From Penicillus capitatus (lineage: Eukaryota > Chlorophyta): 64,000 nucleotides of DNA. The DNA is taken from NCBI GenBank assembly GCA_965649825.1, contig OZ287701.1:868001-932000 (forward strand). The letters run 5' to 3'. The notes beneath the pieces were generated by a model. It was not told the DNA's origin. It ran no database searches and saw only the letters and a program-made list of their open reading frames with translations. The translations under genes were made by a program, and so were the position numbers. Positions 55,470 to 64,000 of this stretch are shown piece after piece (position 1 is the stretch's first letter; each line of letters opens with the position of its first letter).

Positions 55470-56407
55470 TGAGCTCGGGCCGCCGAGAGGCGGCCAGGCG
55501 GCGAGTCCTCAAATCTGCGCACTTCCTTCACTTGATAGTCAAATCTCAAAGCACTACCGTCCCCTTCAATCTTTTCTGCCAGATCCTTCGACAACCAGAT
55601 CTTTATGGTCTGGCTAGGGATTCGGTCTGACGGATCCTCCGAGATCGGGTCCCTCCGGGTAAGGCGCCGTTCCACCACCAGGTGGTCCTGTAGGGATGCA
55701 TTGTTTCCTAACTGCCATCTGTCTTTGTTCGACGTCCAGATTTCGTCAGCGATTTGCTCCGTGGTCCAATCCTGGTGAACTCTCGTAACAGCAGCAGGGG
55801 TCATCCCCGCTTTTTCACACCTGCGCGGGTCCTTGACTAGAGTAGGGCCGAGGGAAGGCAGGTCAATGCTCTGTTCATCATTGCGCCGTTCCTGGACTCT
55901 CTTTTCGACCAGTCGAAACTGAGCCTTGCAGATTTGCACGTAGTAATTTCCTCTCGAGTCCTTCCGGATGTCTTCTATTGGTGAGGCGGTCTGGGAGCCC
56001 CACCTAATGCCCTCGAGAAAAGATTTGCCAACAACTCCCAACGCCACTGGAGGGCGATTAGCCGGTTGCAGTAGTCGAAAGGCCCGGTCATCCGCGCGGT
56101 TGGCCTTTTTCAGTTCTCCAAAGACCTTGCTACGTCTCCGGAGCATCTCGGCCCGTCTGTCGTCAGACGGATTCAGCGGTGATGTTGAGAGGTCAAGTTT
56201 GGCGGCGTCTCTGTAAGAGAGCGAACGCTTCCCCAGGGGAGGTGCCCCAGGGGGACCTTGTTGAGCTTGCGGATGTGCCGCTGCTGCAAGCGACGGTACC
56301 GTAGCGGCTCTGCAGTACTTGTAGTGGTCATCCATAATGTCGATACTGACCTTGAGCCCCGAAAGATTTCCAGCTGCGGCAGCCGCCGGATCATGATGTG
56401 ACAACAA
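55466..56407 (-). CDS. ORF1 (Gag-like) of the non-LTR element
   Basis: 313 residues, function inferred from position. The N-terminus is Ala/Pro/Gly-rich. The middle is basic (RRAEMLRRRSKVFGELKKAN). A probable RNA-binding segment is YYVQICKAQFRLVEKRVQER. It has no CCHC knuckle, unlike many I-group ORF1 proteins. In this family ORF1 coats the element RNA. The stop codon TGA shares bases with the ATG of ORF2. Confidence 0.85.
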   Translation of the reverse strand: MLSHHDPAAAAAGNLSGLKVSIDIMDDHYKYCRAATVPSLAAAAHPQAQQGPPGAPPLGKRSLSYRDAAKLDLSTSPLNPSDDRRAEMLRRRSKVFGELKKANRADDRAFRLLQPANRPPVALGVVGKSFLEGIRWGSQTASPIEDIRKDSRGNYYVQICKAQFRLVEKRVQERRNDEQSIDLPSLGPTLVKDPRRCEKAGMTPAAVTRVHQDWTTEQIADEIWTSNKDRWQLGNNASLQDHLVVERRLTRRDPISEDPSDRIPSQTIKIWLSKDLAEKIEGDGSALRFDYQVKEVRRFEDSPPGRLSAARAQ

Positions 56408-56460
56408 ACCTGCTGGTCGATTGTTTCAGAGCGACTGTTATCGACGGACGCGGACAATTA

Positions 56461-57666
56461 TGATTCCGATTCGTCCTTGCGGCAGCCAAGGGTTCAAATG
56501 CACGGCCCAGGGCCTTGGATGCATGGGCATGAGCACCTTCTACGGCGAGTTCGCAAGCAAGGAATCGAGGGAAAACTCGCTCAGAGTACTCGAGAGATCC
56601 TTAAAGTTCGACGGCATGATGCTTGACACCTCCGACGCGTACGGTCCTCACACGAACGAGGAACTGATAGGTAGGCATCACTCGCTCACCCTTCCTCCTG
56701 ACCGTGCTGTTCCCTCAGGGGGTGCAATCAGTGGTTCGAGGGAGCAGATCAGGATTGCGACCAAGTGCGGGACGATCATCGAACCTCAAGGCCGTCGCTA
56801 CGACTGCTCTCCGGATTATGTGAAGAGGAGCTGTCAAGGTAAACCGTCACCAGTAATAAGGCATGAAGCAGATACGATCTCTGTTTAGCATCTCTGGAGA
56901 GGCTGGGCGTCGACTGCATCGATCTCTACTATCTGCATCGTTACGACAACAAGACGCCCATCGAAGACATGATGCGAGCCTTCAAAGTGGGAAACCGAAA
57001 TCGAGTTGTTCTCTGAGCGAATTGGTTGACAGGAACTTGTCGAGGAGGGAAAAATCAGATACGTCGGGGTGTCGGAGCTCGGAATCGCAAATCTGAGAAA
57101 GGCGCATGCCGTGCATCCCATCACTGCTTATCAGATGGAGTGGTCTCTCTTCGCGAGAGACGTGGAGGCCGAACTGGTGCCGACCTGTCGAGAACTTGGC
57201 ATCGGTGTGCCAATCAGCCACCCTGTGCCGTAACGACCATCTTGTGCTCTGCCATGCAGGTATTGTCGCCTACAGTCCTCTGGGACGCGGATTCCTCACT
57301 GGCACTCTTAGAAGCCTCGACGACTTTCCCGACGGAGACTACAGAAAGACGCTTCCCCGTTTCTCCGAGTACATGGAAGACAATCTCAAGCTGGTGGAAG
57401 TCGTCAAGGAGGTTGCCGCGGAGAAGGGATGCACTCCCGGCCAAGTGGCTCTGGCCTGGGTCCATGCGCAGGGAGAAGACGTCTTTCCGATTCCCGGGAC
57501 GAAAAAGGTTGACCGATTTGAGGAGAACCTCGCCGCATTCGACATTCAACTGACGACGGCAGAGATGAAGAGGCTGGAGGAGATCGAGACAAGATCAAGG
57601 GCACAAGGTACTCTGAGGCGAACATGGGCGCCACGTACGAGTATCTGTGAATGGACATCATTTTGA
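56461..57666 (+). CDS. Aldo/keto reductase AKR-D, frameshifted C-terminus
   Basis: An AKR13-type paralog with the family's four introns. It starts [20 protein letters not shown]. The tetrad is intact ([22 protein letters not shown]) and VFPIPGTKK is present. At about 57587-57592 the frame slips by one base. Read as is, the protein ends [15 protein letters not shown] and stops at 57666. In the next frame the expected family ending appears ([20 protein letters not shown]) with a stop at 57650. The catalytic barrel is complete before the slip, so only the last ~20 residues change. The LINE insertion ends within about 50 bp of the start codon, so expression may be altered too. Confidence 0.85.
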
Positions 57667-58829
57667 CAATCTGATTCCTCTCCTCCTTCGAAGTCTACTT
57701 TGTAAGCGCAAAGCAAAGCGGAGAGTTAAGGTGACCATTTTGGTAGTGATCAAACGATCGCTGTCACCTCTCTTTACACCTTTTGCTTGTAGATGATGGT
57801 GGCAGTGGGCATCATAGCCTCTCCGTGAAATGATATCGCATCGCCGCGCCAGTCGGATTCATTTATTCGGTTTGTCAGTCTAGCTCGGTAGAACTCCGAT
57901 GTCTGCCGCCACAGTTGATGCCCTTCATCGTCCGCTAGTTTCCTTCCGGTCTGATCTTTTTCCATATCGAGTGCTTGTGATGACGTTCCAGTTGCATGGC
58001 AGCAACAGCTGCGGTCGACTTCCTTCATTGCCAATTTCGGTTTCTGGTCCTAATTGCGGCCGGCGCCGCTCTATCTCGTACGATTAGTAACTTTGGCGTT
58101 CGCAACTCAACAGGTCTATTTGATTGTGGAAGGTGTTAACGCGTAAACGGGCGGCCGACATCAGACTGAAACTTCTTAAACACGAATGATCCTCATCTAA
58201 CAATCGCATCAAACTTTCAACTGACTAAGGCCTTCACAGAAGGTATGCCGAGGCGAACGCTGACGATGTCCCTTTCCTTCGACACCAATACAGAACGGCA
58301 TTTGAGGCGAACGAATGGCCCCTAATTGTCTGATGAAACTCTTCTTGATTTGAACATCGCTGTCTAATCATGGAGCAACGATATTGCAGCCTTTCCATTT
58401 AGCCCGGTTGCTAGTCATGTCTCGACCAATGACTTGTCGAGTCGATGGCTACGAAGTGTTTCCTAAGGAAGCGGTCCGCAAAAAAACCGAGACGCAAAAC
58501 ACTACCTGTCCGTTTGACTTGTGACCGATGCAGACGTCATGCACTTCCGGAATCGACAACAAACCCTACTGATTCTCGCAGTCTTGCACACCAACCCTGT
58601 ACGTGTTTTTCCACAGAGGCGAGCTCATTCGAATGTTCTGAGCCCTTCTCATCGGCCCCGGTTTTACTTATCTCGTCGAATGAACGACTGCAGCAAAAAA
58701 AACTTCCGATATGTAAAAAGAATGGACGAACAAGGAGAAATCCGTCAAAGGTATGTAATCTAGAGGGAACGGCTCTGGAGAGGAGGAACAGCCTCAAGTT
58801 GACGTTTCTCCTATGCAACACTGGAAGCT
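57667..58829. other. Intergenic, no supported gene
   Basis: Open frames at 58445-59158 (plus) and 58537-58974 (minus) are present, but the first is antisense to gene X and the second is another frame of its 3' part. No motif. Confidence 0.4.
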
Positions 58830-59554
58830 TTACAATGAAGTCGGTCTCCTCGCTGCGGAGCACTCGACCGTTGCTGTCCGATAACGGCATAGGACGTCGG
58901 ACAAACTGCCATCGTAAGAGAACCGAGTCGCAAGAAATGAAGCGATGCGCTTTCGGCATAATTCCAAATAGCAAGTGCCCGTCAACACCAAGGGAAGTAA
59001 GTGCGCGCGATCGGCGAAGTCAGAGAAACCTGCCGAATGGGCCTGCAATGAAAAGATCCGTTCTTGCACGAAGCAGCTACAGATTTCCTGATTTGCAATG
59101 GAAGTGTCAGAGTTTTCGATGTCCTCTGTATGCCCGGTGCTCTCACCTGCAACTCTGATGCCGTTTCTTGTCCATTGAAATCGTACCAGCTCGGAAATTG
59201 AGTGCTAACCAAAATGCTTTCCACGAGAATATCACATGCTTCTCCTTGTTGCCTCTGGCATTCACGTAACATCGACAGGGCATCCTTTGGCGAGGAGAGC
59301 GTCGACAGGAGGACACATATTTGGATCGGATCGGTTTTCCGTCCTTGAATCGAGCTTTGTGTGCCAAGAGTCATTACAAATGCGCTTAAAGCCTGTCCGG
59401 CAAACTCAAATACTCTTTCCTTCGAACCAGGAATTCTTCGCGTTATCGGCTGTACGGATTTGAAAAGATCAGACGTGCAACTCCTCCATCTCCGAAGCAG
59501 CGCCCCCTCCTCTGCTACACACGAAAGAAAACAACTGGCTGCGACGAATGTCAT
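58830..59554 (-). CDS. Gene X, unknown helical protein downstream of AKR-E
   Basis: Not recognised. Two exons with a 59-nt intron (59088-59146) join in phase to 221 residues. Much of it is predicted helical (DALSMLRECQRQQGEACDIL, LPLVLTGTCYLELCRKRIAS, SLSDVLCRYRTATVECS). The intron join is supported by the decayed copy X' at 15547-16165, which retains FNGQETKSELQ exactly where exon 1 ends. The first ATG overlaps the AKR-E stop codon (TGATG), so either the true start is further in, the gene begins in an unseen exon, or it belongs to the same transcript as AKR-E. It could itself be a fragment of a longer gene carried by the duplication. Confidence 0.5.
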
Positions 59555-60767
59555 CAGCCTCCCATTTTGTTTGCGGTCTCGTATGTCCGGTCCATGTACG
59601 CCTGCGGGCAGCGTTTTCCTTTCGTTCTCTCAGCGATCTCTCCCAGTTTGCGCATGTCGTCGTCGGTCAGTTTAACATGAAAGGCGCCGATGTTCTCTTC
59701 GAATCGATGGACGCGCTTCGTTCCGGGAATCGGAAACACGTCTTCTCCCTGGGCGTGGATCCATGCGAGAGCCACTTGAGCTGGAGTGCAATCTCTCTCA
59801 ACTGCGATCGATTCGATGATCTCGGCGAGCTGCAAGTTTTCGGCAAGATGGTCTTCGCTGAAGCGTGGATAGGTTCGCCGTTTGTCGCCCTCTGGAATAT
59901 CGTCAATGCTTCTAATGGATCCGGTAAGAAAGCCGCGACCCAGTGGACTGTAAGCCACGATTCCTGTTAGCAGAGTGAGTCATTGAAAATTCCCTTCCAG
60001 AGCACTGAGTAGTAACAGACGCTTACCGATCTCTAGCTCGCGGCACGTTGGGACGAGTTCTTCTTCGACATCACGCGTAAAGACAGACCACTCCATCTGG
60101 TATGCGGTGATTGGACAGACGGCATGTGCTCTGCGAAGTGTGGAGGCGTCGATCTCCGACACGCCGACGTAGTTGACTTTCCCCTCTTCGACGAGTTCCT
60201 GCCTCAGAAGTGTAATGCAGCGATCGCCCCGTACTCGAGAACAGTGTTTCACCTTGAAAGCCCTCATGGTGTCTTCGATCGGAGTTTTCCTGTCGTAGCG
60301 ATGCAAGTAGTACAGATCGATGCAGTCCAATCCCAATCGATCCAGTGACGCTGCATGGACTCGAGTTTGGTTTATAAGACAGGCACTGGTAGACCTTGAC
60401 ATGCTTCTTTGATGTACTCGGGAGAGGAATCTGTAACTATATGCCCTTGAGGCGTGTACTTTAAACCACACTTTGTCGCGATCTTGAACCTTTCCTTGTT
60501 GACGATCGCTCTGCCTGAACGTAACTGTGTAGTTGTGTATACGAGCGTGGGATTACCGATGACCAGCTCGCTCTTGTGTCGACCGTAGATGTCCGACGTA
60601 TCTATCATCAGGTCACCGACTTCTGAGGGCCGCTCGAACAAGCGCTCTGCCTCTGTCGTCACAACTCCGCCGTCGACATCTTTGTAAAAGGCATCCAATC
60701 CATTGCAGCCGAGGCCCTGTGCAGCGCATTTGAAGCCCAGACGGCCGACCTTTCTCACAGGTAACAT
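59554..60767 (-). CDS. Aldo/keto reductase AKR-E (AKR13/YakC-like)
   Basis: Five exons with the family's intron positions. It starts [14 protein letters not shown] at 60767; an open frame continues upstream but the paralogs all start here. The tetrad region reads [22 protein letters not shown], and VFPIPGTKR follows. The first exon is the most divergent of the family ([14 protein letters not shown] instead of GP after the catalytic Tyr), whereas the last two exons and intron 4 are nearly the same as AKR-C. This mosaic suggests gene conversion or duplication of the 3' half. It ends YETANKMGG. Confidence 0.9.
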
Positions 60768-61622
60768 ATTCTGTCCGACCCCGCGTGTCTGCGTCGTGAT
60801 GTGACGGGCTATTCGGTCCTGACCCTTCGGCTTCATCATTAATCTGTCCAGCCAGGACCACACACTCGGTCTTCTTTCTTGTACAAACGGCCCTTGAGCG
60901 AGAAACTTCTCTCTAGTAAACTATAAAACTGTCAAACATCGATTGCATGCGCATCTTGCCCGTCAAATCCTCGAGATCGACTGAGAGACAGTGGACAAAG
61001 GAACTAGATGGACATTTTTACATCGCCGAGCAACATCCCATCCAGGAAAAGAAAAGACAGACAGAAACTGGATGTCGCATCGGATTCACGAACAACAGCT
61101 TTACTCAGGCAGACGCTGAGCCGCAGGCCGAGTCTTCGCGTGAAGACTTCCTTCAGATGGATGCGTCTGATTTTGTGAGAACAGACTTTACCTCTCCGAA
61201 AGTCTGTTCTCGTCCTTTGTGTGCGTTCTTGCTTTCAGTTGATGTCCAAGGACGCAGACATGGGTGGAAACCCGATAAAATGAAGAACAGATGTCGCGCC
61301 TTGCAGTCGGAGAGGATTGTTTTCTGTTGCCGTGTCACGCCGCAGTCTTGTCGGCTAGAAACAAACGCATCTGGGCAGGAGTCTCCCGAGTCGAATTCGA
61401 TCGTCGACGTCGTCATGACCACGTGCCGTTCCAGCACTTTCGAACAGTGTACATGGCCGCATTATGAAAATGTGATTCTGATTTTCGTAGGCGTTAACGC
61501 AAAGAAAGGGTTTATGCGTGTATCGCCCTTAACTTCGCGCGTTCTCCAACTTTTAGGACAGAAGTGATTTTCTTCCAAGCACCAAAGCGATAGAAGCCTT
61601 TGTGTCCTACAGCGAAGAAAGT
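60768..61622. other. Intergenic, AKR-E upstream region
   Basis: Contains a long plus-strand open frame (60947-61567) without motif or composition that convinces me. It is divergent from AKR-E and could be an undescribed first exon of the next gene. Confidence 0.35.
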
Positions 61623-63351
61623 ATGTCGCCGCGAAGGTGCCGTTCGCCATCGGTGTTCTCAGCGCAGTTTCTGAGGTTGTTGGTTTTACTCAGCCAAGAT
61701 AAGCCTCCACGCGATACTATACGTGTGCAGAGACGTGAGCAGTCCAGCTCGCCATCGCAGATCCGATTTGACCATCTGATGTGCAGGTGACATAAGAACT
61801 GGACATGCAGCTGCCTCAGAAATGCGCATCAAGGCGGTCGACGAAGCACAAACGTCAGTGGCGCGGCCTCAAAACAGCCAGACGATCGTCTTCGACGTAG
61901 ACGTCATGAAACTGACAGAGTGCTTCGCATCGAAGACGTCGACGACGTCATCATTCGCGGCGGCCGTCGAGAGGACAGCGCTCTTGTGTCCTGGCATAGG
62001 GAACATGTTCTCCATCAGGTACACAGCTCCAGATGCCGCTGCAGCGCCGGCATTCGGTTTATCTGTCCCAGGAACTGTCGGAGGCCCACGATGGAGTCAC
62101 TGGCGTTCAGGGGGTGCCGCGGTAGCTTCAGCGCCATCGAGTCATGGGTTTCCCGTCGACCTCAGCCGTTGAACCGGGAGAGGTTATCCCTACGGCGGCG
62201 TCTTCCAGCGACCTTGAGGAGACCTGAGAGTCAGCAGGTAAAAACAGCGCCCGTGTGTATGCCAGCGATAGACTGATGATTAGGACACTCTATGGTTTTG
62301 ATGCGATGCGAATTCAGCCAGAACACCAAGAGTGGACTCAGTATCTCCGAATGGACTATGAGGGGTGCGCCTTTTGAGCTCGACTGCGCGGTGTTCTTGA
62401 TCAAAACGCGGTTCGCAGACAACAGAGCCGTCAACGGAGGAGCTTTGGACGTCTAGAAAGCTGTTGTGAAGGCCGAGAGATGCGATTTCCGGAACGACGT
62501 TACGAGCATTATGGCAGGAGCCGTCCTCATAACAAAGAACCACGCTCAATGGGATCGAGTCGTTGTAGTGGAAGGGAACGCGACCTTCAGATTCTGCCGC
62601 ACTGCTGAGAATCGCGTTGACCACGAGGAAGGAGGCATTTTCGTGAAGGGACGTGCGGAAAGGTAGGCATGGAAAGACGTCTGGGTTAGCCTGACGTCGT
62701 CCGTCAGTGACGATGATCTGGAAGGAACACGAACCGAATCCCGATGCGAAGCCGGGACCCGATTTCAAAGCCATGAACAAACGGGCGACGATCAGGTAGG
62801 CAGAGACTCCGTGGTTCGGCGAGATGGAGAATTTCGCAGCGGCGTCGCGGACGCGAAGGGGATGCGTGCCTTTCGTTCAGAGCATCCTATGACGGTGACG
62901 CGAGGCGTTCGTCGAGAGAGACCGTCTTCCGGAACCCACCTCGACGACCGCACCTCTGGCATGCAGAGCAGTTATCGCTCGGCAGAGAAGATCCGCAATT
63001 TCGGGTGGGTGCGGATGGCGGCGCACACATCCGATACAGTGCATGAGTCTGTCTGTTAGTGAGAAGGAACCCAAGATACGGCAGTTGATTCAAGGCGCCT
63101 TTCAATGCGAATGGATCCGTGAGGCGCAGCAGAAGGATCGTGAGCAGCGGAATCTCAGGATGAAGCGCCTGGCCTCTTCGACCAAGGCTAGTGAAGGACA
63201 CGCTCGAAGAGCTGAACACTTTGCAGAGGTACGCGTCCGGCTCTCCGTCCGGAAGAAGCGTCCAGTCGACATTGTCCGCACATCAGACATCTTTTCTGGC
63301 TCCATTCAATTTGCCTGGATGAAACCATCTGAAACCATCTATGCAACTTGA
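61623..63351 (+). CDS. Poorly resolved multi-exon gene(s)
   Basis: Several plus-strand pieces look coding, but I could not join them all. From the ATG at 61623 a spliced path reads basic, Ser/Arg-rich sequence, then IEDVDDVIIRGGRREDSALV. At ~62281-62670 a stretch reads CEFSQNTKSG, FADNRAVNGGALDV and CDFRNDV ... AGAVLI, resembling the C-x-F-x-x-N ... GGA turns of right-handed beta-helix proteins. An in-frame TAG at 62454 interrupts it unless a 21-nt intron is removed. At 63043-63230 a charged helical piece (KIRQLIQGAFQCEWIREAQQ) ends at a GT donor. This may be one gene, two genes or a decaying gene. An antisense frame (62280-62780, minus) cannot be excluded. Confidence 0.3.
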
Positions 63352-63480
63352 TCAACCAGGGACACGTCGTCACTACGTCTGCAGCGAAACGCGTACTTTT
63401 ACGTAATCTTTACGTTTTGCTGGTGTATAAAATCCGAAGGCGCAAACGCGTTGACGCGGTTTGAACAAGAGTGGTCAGTA

Positions 63481-64000
<520 letters not shown>

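Larger units (their letters stand above)
51500..56410 (-). mobile_element. Two-ORF non-LTR (LINE-type) retrotransposon
   Basis: On the minus strand: ORF1 (55466-56407), ORF2 (51561-55469), then a short 3' UTR with a hairpin (GGGCCTTCGGCCC on the minus strand near 51545). Both ORFs are open. The 5' end lies within ~50 bp of the AKR-D start codon, so it inserted into that gene's promoter or leader. The exact ends and target-site duplication were not identified; the boundaries are approximate. Confidence 0.88.

Noticed and set aside
58445-59158. 237-codon plus-strand frame, Arg/Ser/Cys-rich
   Set aside because: Antisense to gene X, whose splice model is supported by the X' copy.
62280-62780. 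166-codon minus-strand frame considered as a Rel/velvet-like fragment
   Set aside because: Resemblance is too weak, and plus-strand pieces in the same place look at least as protein-like; left unresolved.

Overview
The window is nuclear DNA of a eukaryote, most likely a protist; I cannot name the group. Nearly every host gene is broken by short GT-AG introns of about 41-75 nt that restore one reading frame with family-typical protein sequence. The genes are eukaryotic: actin, the splicing factor RBM25, the GPI-mannosyltransferase subunit PIG-X, arrestin-fold and receptor-like kinase proteins, a purple acid phosphatase and an NACHT-HEAT receptor-like protein. No operons, rRNA, tRNA or CRISPR arrays were seen.

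Layout. 1-1563: a gag-like ORF followed by a 3' LTR. 3.5-4.7 kb: a five-exon secreted Ala/Cys-rich protein. 6.0-8.2 kb: purple acid phosphatase. 8.9-15.5 kb: three aldo/keto reductase genes (AKR-A, B, C) with a dead non-LTR fragment between A and B. 15.5-24.5 kb: pseudogene X', PIG-X, a membrane methyltransferase-like gene, an arrestin-like protein, a secretory-signal kinase and an MFS transporter. 24.6-32.3 kb: RBM25 (divergent from the MFS gene), a second methyltransferase-like gene, actin and an unknown gene. 32.9-36.1 kb: a six-exon Crypton-type tyrosine recombinase. 36.2-37.4 kb: an unknown coiled-coil protein. 38.0-45.0 kb: a 2,290-residue NACHT-HEAT protein whose repeat array is partly identical at DNA level. 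45.3-50.2 kb: a young Ty3/Gypsy element with identical LTRs. 51.5-56.4 kb: a two-ORF non-LTR retrotransposon. 56.4-64.0 kb: three more AKR genes (D, E, F; F runs off the window), unknown gene X and one poorly resolved gene.

Two themes stand out. First, six AKR13-type reductases sharing intron positions lie at both ends of the window in both orientations. AKR-C with pseudogene X' and AKR-E with gene X form an inverted segmental duplication. AKR-B and AKR-D carry splice-site or frame damage, so the family is being born and decaying here. Second, transposons of four classes (Gag-only LTR, Ty3/Gypsy, non-LTR, Crypton) sit among the genes.

The most interesting gene is the NACHT-HEAT protein. It combines a nucleotide-binding switch with about 30 HEAT units, 23 of them close relatives on a 111-nt period. 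Differences between units concentrate at a few positions, the pattern known for repeat-homogenised NLR-like receptors in fungi.
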